Assembly (NCBI RefSeq): GCF_003858645.1
Contig: NZ_RQJP01000003.1
Span: 620,001-684,000 of the forward strand
Origin: Larkinella knui
Lineage (GTDB): Bacteria; Bacteroidota; Bacteroidia; Cytophagales; Spirosomataceae
DNA: 64,000 nucleotides
Direction: 5' to 3'
The notes under the pieces were generated by a model, which saw nothing but the letters and a program-made list of their open reading frames with translations, was not told where the DNA came from and made no database searches. This document shows, piece by piece, positions 9,423 to 19,700 of this stretch (positions are counted from its first letter, which is position 1; each line of letters begins with the position of its first letter). The position numbers and the translations under genes are program-made.

Positions 9423-10184
9423 TTACGCGCTCTCTTCGAGCCACTGCCGGAACTCACGAATCCGGCTGGCGGAAACCAGAATGGGCTTGGGCGACTGGCA
9501 AACCAACCGAATGGCCAGCCGCCCACCCGGATACGATTCGATCTCCCGAATTGCTTTCACATTGACGATGTGCTGCCGCGAAACCCGAAAAAAATCGTTG
9601 GGAGCCAACAGGTTCGTCAGTTCTTCCATCCGGTAATCGACAATGAATTTCCGGGCTGCCACATCGTAGAGGGTAACGTAATTCCCTTCCACTTCAAAAA
9701 AACTGATCTGCCCTACATCGATTAGTTTGAGGCTCGTTCCCGTTCGGATCGTAAAGCGGGTCTTGTAAATGGGTTTTAAAAACTGCACCGCCTGCCGGAT
9801 GTCCATCAGATCATGGCGCGTGAGCTGAACGGCTTTTTCTTCAACGTGAGCGATGCTTTGTTTCAGTTCCAGAGGGTCAATCGGCTTTAGCAGATAATCC
9901 ACCCCTCTGACCTGAAACGCACGCAGAGCATACTGATCGAAGGCCGTCGTGAAAATGATCGGCGCGGAAAGCGTTATTTCGTCAAAAATGGAGAAACTTA
10001 ATCCGTCCGACAGTTGAATATCCATGAAGATCAGATCGATGTTGGAGTTGTGTGGAAACCACTCGACCGCTTCCTCAATGCTGGTCAACTGTTTGACAAC
10101 CTGACAATGGGGGGCTACCTGTTGGATCAGGCGGGACAGTTCCTGAAAAGCGGGCCACTCATCTTCGACAATTACGGCATTCAT
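9423..10184 (-). CDS. LytTR family response regulator
   Basis: A 253-residue response regulator. The receiver domain has the acidic pair VEDE at 6-9, the phospho-acceptor D55 in LIFMDIQ, and K in LLKPIDP. The LytTR DNA-binding domain occupies about residues 145-250 (FFEVEGNYVTLYD, FFRVSRQHIVNV). Such regulators are normally activated by LytS-type kinases. No kinase is adjacent, but an orphan kinase lies at 903-1928 in the same orientation. The ATG at 10184 is preceded by about 345 bases without a gene. Confidence 0.9.
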   Translation of the reverse strand: MNAVIVEDEWPAFQELSRLIQQVAPHCQVVKQLTSIEEAVEWFPHNSNIDLIFMDIQLSDGLSFSIFDEITLSAPIIFTTAFDQYALRAFQVRGVDYLLKPIDPLELKQSIAHVEEKAVQLTRHDLMDIRQAVQFLKPIYKTRFTIRTGTSLKLIDVGQISFFEVEGNYVTLYDVAARKFIVDYRMEELTNLLAPNDFFRVSRQHIVNVKAIREIESYPGGRLAIRLVCQSPKPILVSASRIREFRQWLEESA

Positions 10185-10529
10185 GCTAACGGCAGTTTAT
10201 ACCCTGTTCAGGGTACCTGTTTTTAAAGATAGGGAGTTGTGAGTCCACAAAAAAATTCGGCAAACGCTGGTTGCTGGCTGTCAACCCGGGGCTTCGTGCA
10301 TACGGATCATGGTGTACTCGTGAAAATTGGACTGTTTCCCCGCCGTAATCCTGATTCCTCCCTACAACAGCGCCTGCAAGCCCCAGATCACACGGCCTTC
10401 CAGTTGCCCCCTTACCAGCGAAGGGTTAGATAACCCGGCCGCAGTCGGTGGCTATTGGCCCCCACCGGTTCGCCCACGTTTATGCCGTTACTTTGTCCTT
10501 GTGTTTTCGTCAGATATACAAAAGTGTGT
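10185..10529. other. Divergent intergenic region
   Basis: No gene is visible. Near the right end a TTACTTTG at about 10488-10495 (one mismatch to TAnnTTTG) could be the -7 box for the small gene starting at 10530. The rest shows no coding resemblance. Confidence 0.3.
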
Positions 10530-10766
10530 ATGACGCAGCAAGGCTTTGATTCTTGGTCTTTTACAAATCAACTAGAATTACTCTGGCAGAAAGGAAGGTA
10601 CATTTCCAGTCGGTTTCAAAGCCGACTCTATAAACTCGTTTGGCTCGATAGTTTTTATGTTGAAGCTACCTACGCAAGTGATTTGGAAACGATTGAGCAC
10701 TTAGAGGTAGTTACCGACCTCACAAAGTTAGCTCTGTACGAATCCCCGGAAACACCTAAACAGTAA
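10530..10766 (+). CDS. Small conserved-looking hypothetical protein
   Basis: A 78-residue soluble protein of unknown function with no signal peptide or membrane segment. It starts MTQQGFDSWSFTNQLELLWQ and contains several Tyr and Trp residues and an acidic SDLETIEHLEVVTDL helix. An upstream in-frame start at 10455 would add a proline-rich, unlikely extension. Codon use and the flanking TTACTTTG promoter-like box support a real gene. Confidence 0.55.
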   Translation: MTQQGFDSWSFTNQLELLWQKGRYISSRFQSRLYKLVWLDSFYVEATYASDLETIEHLEVVTDLTKLALYESPETPKQ

Positions 10767-10995
10767 ACCGCTCGATAAATCCGTTGGTTTGTGGGTTACA
10801 AACCTTGGTTCGCCGATGGTCAATGTCATTCAGGACCCTATCAATCAGCAACCCGTTGACTCGACCACAGCCAAAAGAATTAGCTGTTTTTTCTGATCCC
10901 TATTCTGGCTTAGATGAATAGGAATAATTTGGGGCGACATCATACCTGATTGAAGATCATCATAAACTGCCTGCGAACGGGAATAAATTTGCAGA
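10767..10995. other. Non-coding stretch upstream of phosphoketolase remnant
   Basis: No gene is recognised. It separates the small gene at 10530 from the phosphoketolase remnant and may contain further decayed parts of that gene that are no longer recognisable. Confidence 0.3.
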
Positions 10996-11150
10996 ATAGA
11001 TCATGTGGTCAACAAAAAGCCGGTATTGTGCGCGTCTATATACCTCCCGATGCCAACTGCCCGTTCTCGGTAATGGATCATTGCCTGCCGAGTCGGCATT
11101 ACGGGCATGTGATCGTGGCGGGAAAACACCGTTTGATTTTCCGGTTTTGA
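10996..11150 (+). pseudogene. Phosphoketolase fragment, frameshifted
   Basis: The segment reads IDHVVNKK in one frame and, after the loss of one G near 11019, continues as [20 protein letters not shown] and then a VIVAGK stretch in the next frame. This matches the well-conserved xylulose-5-phosphate/fructose-6-phosphate phosphoketolase block (VRVYLPPDANCLLSV...VIAGKQ). Only about 45 codons remain of a protein that is normally about 790 residues. It is a dead remnant; no intact copy is present in the window. Confidence 0.6.
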
Positions 11151-11265
11151 CTGTCCAAAAGTTGAGCCAAAGTTAATGGTTCACTTCGCTATTGGGAGCG
11201 GAAGGGTAGCCTATACGTTCCCCTCAAATAGAGATACCTGTCTTAGTAACGCGCCGTTTCATCGC

Positions 11266-12363
11266 TCATCGGGCTAGGGGCAATATGATCGCAACGGATG
11301 TTTCTCCAGCAGGCAGGCTGTCAATCGACAGAAGTCCATGGTTTAAATCCAATAGCTTTTTAACAATCGCCAATCCCACTCCTGAGCCCTGTTGTTCATA
11401 CTGATGGCGGTCAAATTGCACAAAGGGAGCAATGCGGGCAACATCTTCTGCTTTAAAGGGCAGTCCCTGATTGGCAATGGTCAACTGATAGTTCAGGCCT
11501 GCCTGGCGACCGGTTATCTGAATGGGATGAGGCCCCCGCGAAAACTTGTGGGCATTGTCAAGCAGCTCATCTAAAATAATTCCCAGGTTGTGATCTGACA
11601 GGGCAATGTTGGCGCTTTCCACCTCAGGCTGACAACTTATGCTAGCATCCAGCCGATCATTTAAGGTGTGAATTTGCTGCTGCACCCGATCGGGATCGAT
11701 CCGCGAAGCACCGTTGGTGAAAAAAGTGTATTCAGTCTGCCCTGGCTTCACCTGTTGTAACGTCTCCATCAATCGAAGGTTATCCAACGACCGTTTTAAG
11801 CGTAAGCTACAGGCTTTTATCATGGCCAGCATGGACAGGCTTTCTTCCCGATCGAACTCATCGTAATGGGCCATCATTAAGGAAGCAAAACCCAGAATAC
11901 CGCCTAGGGGCGTGTTGTATTCATGATTCGAAACACGGGTCATGGTCTGGCGGAGTACTTCCACGCGGGCTTGCAGGTCGGCTTCCCGCAAGGTCTCGCG
12001 TTGAAGCCGACTTTCAACGGCCAGCAACAGGCTGTCCAATGTGAACGGCTTTTTCAGATAATCATCGGCTCCCAGGGCCATGCCCCGGCGCACATCGATT
12101 TCATCGGTTTTGGCCGACAGGAAAATGAACGGCACGGTCGCCAGAGGGCGATACTCCCGAATCGTATCCAGCACCTGATAGCCATCCAGGTGGGGCATCC
12201 GGATGTCACACAGGATCAGATCGGGTGGACTCAGCATCGCTTGACTGATGCCCTCGCGGCCATTGGCCGCCGTCGTAACGGCATACTCATGCAGTCGCAA
12301 TAAATCAGCTGTGTTTTCCCGAATGTGGGTTTCGTCTTCAATATATAAGATTTTAGTCGCCAT
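11266..12363 (-). CDS. Hybrid receiver-histidine kinase
   Basis: A 365-residue cytoplasmic protein with an N-terminal receiver domain (phospho-acceptor D53 in LILCDIRMP, K105 in LKKPF) fused to a kinase core. The dimerisation helix carries H147 in SNHEYNTPL, a variant of the usual HELRTPL, and the ATPase domain has N-box ELLDNAHKF and GSGVGLAIV. There is no sensor or membrane segment. It sits 56 bases downstream of the PAS kinase at 12420-14654 on the same strand. The two probably form a relay in which the PAS kinase phosphorylates this receiver; the output partner is not here. Confidence 0.85.
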   Translation of the reverse strand: MATKILYIEDETHIRENTADLLRLHEYAVTTAANGREGISQAMLSPPDLILCDIRMPHLDGYQVLDTIREYRPLATVPFIFLSAKTDEIDVRRGMALGADDYLKKPFTLDSLLLAVESRLQRETLREADLQARVEVLRQTMTRVSNHEYNTPLGGILGFASLMMAHYDEFDREESLSMLAMIKACSLRLKRSLDNLRLMETLQQVKPGQTEYTFFTNGASRIDPDRVQQQIHTLNDRLDASISCQPEVESANIALSDHNLGIILDELLDNAHKFSRGPHPIQITGRQAGLNYQLTIANQGLPFKAEDVARIAPFVQFDRHQYEQQGSGVGLAIVKKLLDLNHGLLSIDSLPAGETSVAIILPLAR

Positions 12364-12419
12364 TTGGGAGGTAAATGTTTTTGAGTTAAAATGGAATAAG
12401 GTAACCCTGATCCGATTGC

Positions 12420-14654
12420 CTATGGCTGGGGGACGGTCGGTAAAGTGACGGTAAAAGTGGTTCCCCGCCCTTCTTCACTCTGAACGGTCAAGGTACCTCC
12501 GTGCAACTCCACAAATTGCCGGGCAATAACCAGTCCTAACCCCGTACCTTGTATGGAGGTGGTGTTAGAAGCCCGAAAAAACGTCTGAAAGAGGGCCGGA
12601 AGATCGCTGGCAGGAATGCCCATGCCGGTATCGATCACCAGAATGACGACCGCCTTGGGTTCAAAGCGCAGGACCAGTGTGGGGTCATTCTGGGAGAACT
12701 TAAAGGCGTTGGAGAGCAAATTGACCAGCACCTGCCCCATGAGTTTTTCATCCAGCAAGGTGGTTTGGGGCTCGCCTTCCAGCGAAAGATGGATCATCCG
12801 CCCATCGGGCTGGTGACTAAAATGGCTGGTGATGACCTGTCGGCAAAACGCCCCAGCATCGACCCAGCGCGGATTGAAAGCCACTTTGCCCGCATCGATG
12901 GTTCCCATGGTAAGCAAGTCCGTGAGTAGGCCTTCCACGTTCTGAATCTGCTCTTGAATCGTCCTTAGGTGTTTGTCGATGAGCGGCTTCGCGGTTTGAG
13001 GGGATTTCTCCAGATACAATTTGATGAGATCGGTACTGGTTTGGATCGTGGTCAGGGGGGTACGGAACTCGTGCGAAGCGGTGGAGACAAACTGGGACTT
13101 GAGTTGATTCAGATCCTGTTCCCGTTGCAGCGACTGTTGCAATACCAATTCTTTTTCTTTCTGACTGGTGATGTCGTTGACGATACCAATGTAGCGCAGG
13201 GGAGTTCCTTGCTCATCGCGCTTGACAAAGGTGCGAATTTGCAGCCATCGAATGTCTTTATCCAAACTCTGGACGCGGCACTGGACCATCACTTCCTGAC
13301 CTTGCCGGTAGTGGTCAAATTCAGCCATCACCATCGCCCGATCATCGTCCACAATCGTCTCCAGAAAAAAGGTCGTATCGGCGGACAGTCGGGGGGGAGA
13401 AAGGCCAAAGACACGTTCGTAAGCCGAGTTAATATAGAGTAACTCGAAGGGCTCGACCGAATGAATCCAGAAGGCTTCATCGACCGTGCCGGCAATCTCG
13501 CGAAACCGCTGTTCACTGGCCTGATGGGCCGCTTCGGCCCGTTTTCGGTCGGTTATATCATAACTGGTGATAAAGATTTCTTCTTTCAGCAGATCGATAC
13601 TGACCTGGGCTGCGGTCCATGACCACATCCCATTAGTATGCCTGATCCGCAGTTCAACCATCCGACTGATCCCCCACTCGATCACCTCCTTCAACACCGA
13701 TACCCAGGCGGCTACATCGTCGGGATGAATAAAAGTAATGAAGGGTTTATCCAGGGTTTCTGCGACATCATACCCGTAGAGTCTGGACCAACTCGGAGCG
13801 ACGTATCGCAGGAAACCCATCCGGTTGATGCTCAGGAGGGCCTCCCGGGTCGTACTCATCAAAACCGACAAATCATCTTCTACCCGGACTTTATCCGTCA
13901 CGTCGTAGCCGATACAGAGGATCTCGATGGCCTGACTGATGGCCGATGCCTGCGCAATAAATTCCCATTGGGTATAGCGCAACTGTCCATCCTGGTGCGG
14001 CTTTCGCAGCCGCACTTTGCAGACCTGGCCCGGTTCCTGCAAGCACTGCAGAACGGCTTGCTGACAGAGGCCATGATCGTCAATATAAATCGTACTCAGG
14101 GCAGAGGTACCTAACAGGTCAAGTCGATTTAGCTCAAATGCTTGGCAGAAATAATCATTTACAAAGGTATAATTCCCATTCAGGTCCGTTTTAGCTACGT
14201 AGATCGATTGATTCCCCAACAGGCTTTGCGTTAAAACGTGTTGCTCATCGGCTACCGGCGGTTTTATTTTTTGGTGGGTTTGGGCACCGATCATCCGAAC
14301 GGGCCTCCCCTGCGGGTCACATATGAGCCATCGCCGGTATTTGATCTGAACAATGGTATTATTTCGATGGATGTATCGAATCTCGGCTTCCGGGTTGAAA
14401 TCTACTGGCGTGAGTTGGTTCGGGTTCCATTGCGTCTCCAGCAAGTGATCGTCGGGATGAATGAGCAGTTGCCAGTCCGCAATCTGCCCGGGCTGATAGC
14501 CAAGCACGGCATAACATTTGGTATTCAGCCATCGCTGGTGTGGCCTTTCCAAGTCCCAATACCAGACTCCCTCCAACGCAAACTCCTGAATAAAATCAAA
14601 GACAGGTTCATTGTTTTGTAGAATTTTATAGAACTCGTCTTTTAAATGGATCAT
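12420..14654 (-). CDS. Multi-PAS sensor histidine kinase
   Basis: A 744-residue cytoplasmic kinase. PAS/PAC units lie at about 25-130, 140-255, 260-375 and 380-500 (WYWDLERPHQRW, YVAKTDLNGNYTFVN, SINRMGFLRYVAP, FWIHSVEPFELLYIN). The HisKA helix has H528 in TASHEFRTPL, and the ATPase domain has NLLSNAFKF, DTGMGIP and GTGLGLVIARQFVELHGG. No transmembrane helix is seen, so it senses a cytoplasmic signal such as redox state or a small ligand. It is followed by the hybrid receiver kinase, likely co-transcribed. Confidence 0.9.
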   Translation of the reverse strand: MIHLKDEFYKILQNNEPVFDFIQEFALEGVWYWDLERPHQRWLNTKCYAVLGYQPGQIADWQLLIHPDDHLLETQWNPNQLTPVDFNPEAEIRYIHRNNTIVQIKYRRWLICDPQGRPVRMIGAQTHQKIKPPVADEQHVLTQSLLGNQSIYVAKTDLNGNYTFVNDYFCQAFELNRLDLLGTSALSTIYIDDHGLCQQAVLQCLQEPGQVCKVRLRKPHQDGQLRYTQWEFIAQASAISQAIEILCIGYDVTDKVRVEDDLSVLMSTTREALLSINRMGFLRYVAPSWSRLYGYDVAETLDKPFITFIHPDDVAAWVSVLKEVIEWGISRMVELRIRHTNGMWSWTAAQVSIDLLKEEIFITSYDITDRKRAEAAHQASEQRFREIAGTVDEAFWIHSVEPFELLYINSAYERVFGLSPPRLSADTTFFLETIVDDDRAMVMAEFDHYRQGQEVMVQCRVQSLDKDIRWLQIRTFVKRDEQGTPLRYIGIVNDITSQKEKELVLQQSLQREQDLNQLKSQFVSTASHEFRTPLTTIQTSTDLIKLYLEKSPQTAKPLIDKHLRTIQEQIQNVEGLLTDLLTMGTIDAGKVAFNPRWVDAGAFCRQVITSHFSHQPDGRMIHLSLEGEPQTTLLDEKLMGQVLVNLLSNAFKFSQNDPTLVLRFEPKAVVILVIDTGMGIPASDLPALFQTFFRASNTTSIQGTGLGLVIARQFVELHGGTLTVQSEEGRGTTFTVTLPTVPQP

Positions 14655-16000
14655 AAATTTGTTAAATAAATTAGCGAAAGCTAGGGATAACTAACACATT
14701 TGGGCTGGTCGGATGGCTGGGCTTGGACTGGTTTTAACGTCCTTTATTGGTCTAATAGCATCAAAATTATTTTCTTTTACACGGACTTAATCGGATGGCA
14801 CAGACGGCCGGCCGCTACCGTCACACTGCACCAAAGCGGCATAAATTTCGTGTACTTAATTGAAATAAAGAGCATTCAATCCATTGCCTGGCGGAAAGGG
14901 CAGGCTTGTGTCAGCTACCCCCTTCCTTTACTTTGAACGTAAATCGGCGGGCGAACTTCGGCTCTTATGGGTTATCTGAACAGCTCATGTGGACCTTGAT
15001 TGAGACCGATGCGGTTGATTTTACAGGTCTGTCTCTTGGACAGGTATGTAATGTAGCACAAATCATACCAAAAACTATTATTATTTTAATAAAATATAGA
15101 AACAATTAACCACCAGCAACACGGAATTATTTCATTGATAATTAATGACTATAACCTAATTTAACTCCCGATAAGACACCTTCGAAAGCCAAGTGAAAAA
15201 ATTGCATTATTCAATTAAATGCCTTTTAGCACCAAGCACTACAGCGCATAGAAAGCGGCTGATTTTGGGGCTATTCTTAAAATTAGATCGGGGATTCTAC
15301 AAATCACAAAGGAAAGTATCGGGAAAACCTTGTGAGAGCCCAAGCGATGAGTCAATCCCGGCTGTGCGGCCGCAACCGGTTCTTGATGGCGAGCTTAATC
15401 GGTCTTGATAAGGGCCGGAAAGTAAGGGAAGCAAATCCCTAGTATGGCCAGGGTGAGCCTGTATAGTTGGTTGCTTTAGTGAACCTTGATGGGTACGAAA
15501 ACAAGAAGGGAAAGTCACCAACAGGCTCATCCGGTCGGGTATAAAAATAACGCCGGATTCGTCCAAGGAATCCCACTGTCAGTCTACTTCTGTTGGAGTT
15601 CTTGTTGCAAACGTTTTTTTGGCTTCTTTTGGCAAATGGGTCGCAACGCCCGGTACGCTTGAGCGGAAACGTAGCAGAATAGTTGGGGGCCCAGGCGGGA
15701 CCGGCCCAAACCGGAGGAAAGAAGTTTATCATTGATTTTCGATCGGGGCAACCGACCAAGGCTGTCCGTACCTAGCTGTCCACCCCGCAACTCACCCGGG
15801 CCGGTATTGGTTGGTATTTCAACCCCGACTACGAGCCTTATATGTTTCGGCCAGCCACGCTCGGTACGCTTGCTGTTCATGGATACCACGACGCGTGCTC
15901 TGCCCAATCCGTCGATCAAAAGTGACCTGCGGGGTGATAAATAGAACGGTTGACCCAGCAATTCCGCTGACCACCTAACTTCTTATTCCAGGAGGCCAGT
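14655..16000. other. Gene-poor, partly AT-rich region
   Basis: No intact gene over 1.3 kb. The left part (14655-15200) is AT-rich and probably holds the promoter of the PAS kinase. From about 15720 to 15900 a plus-strand frame reads FIIDFRSGQPTKAV and then, after a stop, IGWYFNPDYEPYMFR, which looks like genuine but broken protein sequence. I do not recognise its family. It may belong with the barrel remnant that follows at 16001. Confidence 0.35.
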
Positions 16001-16409
16001 ATGGTTTGTTCGGTGGACTGCTACGGGAAGCATCCTCCTGCTGCTTTCCATAAGGGTATCTGCACAGGAATCGACCCGGCTATGCTGCGCCCTGATTTCC
16101 TGAAAACGAACCGATTGGCTCCAGTTTCAATTTTTTATGAACGGGCATTAACGCGCCGATGGGCTGTTCGGACGAGCGACTGCTAGTGGCCCACTAGTGC
16201 GCTCTGTGGGTTTTGGGCTGGCGATTGGGTATCAATGGCTGATCAAACGAAGGGTGGTGGTCGAGGTCGTCCACGGGCGAGGCGTGTTACCGCCTTCACT
16301 AACCTCCTACCACCCTACATTGCGGTACAGTACGTTGACAACCAACTCGAGCAATGATTACCTGACCTTTGACTTCCGAACGGGAATCAATCTGGGCGAT
16401 GCACTTTAG
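16001..16409 (+). pseudogene. Frameshifted outer-membrane beta-barrel gene (DUF3575-like)
   Basis: Two adjacent frames together look like a short outer-membrane barrel. The first (16001-16186) contains LAPVSIFYERALTRRWAV, like the ...ISYERALSKRxSV strand of DUF3575 proteins. The second (16197-16409, different frame) has GFGLAIGYQWLIKRRVVVEV and ends DYLTFDFRTGINLG, like the final strands. The middle is missing and the frame changes, so this is a pseudogene. About 350 non-coding bases follow before the next gene. Confidence 0.4.
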
Positions 16410-16757
16410 TGACAATGGAAGGAAGAAATTGGGCAACCGCATACCTTAGTTGGTTTGCCAACGTGTTTGTCCCTCTACCAGAGCGGACAAGGATAGGTAA
16501 CCACAACTTTGTCCAACCAGTAATCTGATAAACTTTTTTGGTTCATCAGGCAGGGATTTACCCTTCCGCTTACTTTGCCAGCCGTCAGGAATTGACCAAC
16601 CGATTCCACTATGCTGCCTGTCAATAACTTATACACGCATTAATAGTCGAATTCTTTCGATACCTTGTACCCATACCGGAGCATAGACTTACCCCATCAA
16701 ACCAGGCCATCCTACCGCATGGCTTAATCTGGGCCACAGCCCCTCAAGGAATACGCC
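16410..16757. other. Upstream region of the cyclase-STAND gene
   Basis: No gene. It must contain the promoter for the gene starting at 16758. A TACCTTGT near 16663 is only a weak match to TAnnTTTG. Confidence 0.3.
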
Positions 16758-19700
16758 ATGAACGAAAAGAAGGTGCGGCAATTGGCTGCGGTTATGTTTG
16801 CTGACCTGGTGGGCTATACGGCCCTGATGCAACGGGATGAATACCGGGCCGCCACCATTCGGGCACGGCATCGATCGGTCTTCGAGCAACAGCATAAAGT
16901 ACACCACGGAACGATTATCCAGTATTACGGGGATGGGGTCTTAAGTGTCTTTAAAAGTGCCGTCGAAGCCGCTCAATGTGCCATTGACATTCAGAGGTTC
17001 CTGCAGGAAGGCGAGCCCGTTGCACTTGGGATTGGTTTGCACATGGGTGATATTGTGTTTGACAACACGGAAGTGTACGGCGATGGGGTGAATGTGGCGT
17101 CACGGATTGAAAGTCTTGGCATGCCCGGGGCCATTTTCCTTTCGGGGAAATTAAATGATGAACTAAAGAATCAGGCGACGATTTCAACCACTTCTTTAGG
17201 CCATTTTGAGCTAAAAAATGTAACAGGCACCGTGGAAATATTTGCGATCACCAATATCGGCATCAAGGTTCCACTAGCCACCGAACTAACCGGAAAACCG
17301 GCTCAGACAAACCAACCCATTGCGGCATCTCCTATTAATATGAGTTCTGGAAAAGAAAATGATGTGCTCTTGACCAAACTCCATCTTTCTCCGCCCGGTA
17401 GCCAAACCGTTCATCGCGCTGAACTTTTTGAAAATCTGGCGACCGGCCTGAAAACTAAATTAATGCTCATCTCGGCTCCGGCCGGATTCGGGAAAACAAC
17501 CCTCGTCAGTGATTGGATCATCCAGCAGAAGATTCCGGCGGTCTGGTACTCCCTGGATACGAGCGATAATGATGCGGCCAAATTTTTAAGTTATCTGATC
17601 ACCGCCATTCAAGGCTTCTACCCGCAAGTTGGCCAAAATGCCCGGAAACTATTGCACTCACCCGGCCAGATCAGCCAGACCGCTATTGTCCAGCTTTTAA
17701 TCAATGAACTCCTGGCTTTGCCAGCCCACTTTTTCATCGTATTGGACGACTTTCATGTCATTCATAACCGGGAGGTTTTAAGCCTGTTGACGTATTTTAT
17801 CGAGTACATGCCCCCTACTATCCACCTGGTTATCCTCACCCGGGCCGATCCCCTTTTACCCATTGCCAAACTCAGAAGCCAGCACCAACTCGTTGAATTA
17901 AGGGCCGCTGATCTTAGTTTTTCTACGAATGAAATTCATGTTCTGTTTAACCGGACGCTAAAACTAAAGCTTAGCCTGGCGGATGTGCAATCCCTGGCCC
18001 ATAAAACGGAAGGGTGGATTGCGGGTTTGCAACTCATTGCCCTGGCCCTGCACGGGCGGGAAGATGGGTCGGCCTTTATCCGGAATTTTAAAGGAGACAA
18101 CCGGTATATTATGGATTACCTGATTGAGGAAGTTTTAAAAATTCAAACGCCTGAAATCAAAGAGTTTTTACTGCAAACGTCCCACTTAAAACAACTGTCC
18201 GGACCGCTTTGCGATGCGGTTTTGGATCGCCAGGACAGCCAAACGGTTCTGGAAATGCTGGAGAAAAATAACGTTTTTATCATTTCGCTGGATGCGGAGC
18301 GGAAATGGTACCGCTACCATCACCTGTTTGCCGATTTACTTCAACAACGCCTTCTAGTCCGGGAAAAATCGGAGGTAACGAAACTGCATACCAACGCCAG
18401 CGCCTGGTTTGAGCAGAACCAACTGTTGCCGCTGGCGATTGAGCATCGGCTGCAAGCCCAGGATTATGAAAAAGCCATGGCGTTGCTGGTTGAAATCATC
18501 GAGGAAATGTGGGAAAACGGTCAGCATGCTTCCATTATAAAATACGGCGATCTCTTGCCAGATGAGCTTATAAAAAAGAATCCGGGGTTTAGCGTATTCT
18601 ATGCCTGGGTATTGATTACCGCCGGACAAATTCAAAAAGCCGCCCCGCTTTTAGCCCGTGCCGAACAACTCGCAAAGCAGAACCTGGACAATGGGCCGGC
18701 AACTGTGGACCAGAAAAAATTAATCGGTAAAATAGCGGTGGCTCTGGCCTACCAGCATTCTCTCCTGGGCCCGCCGGAGGTGATCCTGGAATACTGCCGG
18801 ACCGCCCTGGAAAACCTTTCCGAAGAAGATCCTTTGTGGTTTAGCTGGGGATGGTATGCGGTCGGGATGGCCCAACTAGTCAGTGAAAACCTCCAGGAAA
18901 GCACCGAGGCTTTAAAAAAAGCATTGGCATTTGGTAAAAAATCCGGTAACATTTACCTCATCACCACCATAGCCACCACCCTGGCCTTCAATGAGGGCCG
19001 GTTGGGACGCTACAAGATTTCCTATCAGCGGAGCGTTGATCTGTTGGAATTCCTGAAAGAAAATGGGTACGCGTCTCTGGTCAAAACCGACTGGACCTTT
19101 GCGGTTTTGTTTGCCAATATGGCAGCCATCCGGTATTTCTGGGCCGATCTGGATGAGGCTGCCGAAAACATAAAAATAGCCTATAACCTCTGTATCCACG
19201 AAGCGGATATGACCTCCAAGGTCCTGGTACTGGTCGTCTATGCGGTGGTCTTGCATGGGCAGGGCGATCTGGCGGGGGCAGAACAAAAAATAAAGGAAAT
19301 GGAAGCGATCATGCAAAAAAACAAGGTCAATCCGTTCCGGGAATCCATGTATATTGGCATCAAAGTCAGGTTGCTGATGATCCAAAACGAGTTGGAAAAA
19401 GCCCGTGCTTTTTTAGAGAGGCACGGCGTTGAAACGGGCAACGCCATTTCGTATACCGAAGAATACCGCTACCTTTCACTGGCTCTGCTGCTCATGGCAG
19501 AACATAAAATGGACGAGGCCTTTCGGCTGTTGTCACAGCTCTATGAAATGGCCAGCGCTCAGGGCCGCATTGAGCGCATGATTGAAATCAACGTTTTCCT
19601 TTCCATCATTTTCCTGGCGACGGGTGAAAAAGCAAAAGCCCTGGCTAGTTTAACCGAATCGTTGACCTATGCGGCCCCTGATGAAATTTTAATGTATCAC

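Noticed and set aside
15290-15480. Structured-looking GC-rich stretch considered as a group II intron end
   Set aside because: No domain V sequence or reverse transcriptase was found.
15584-15961. Minus-strand 125-codon frame in the gene-poor region
   Set aside because: No family resemblance; the plus strand in the same area carries more protein-like fragments.
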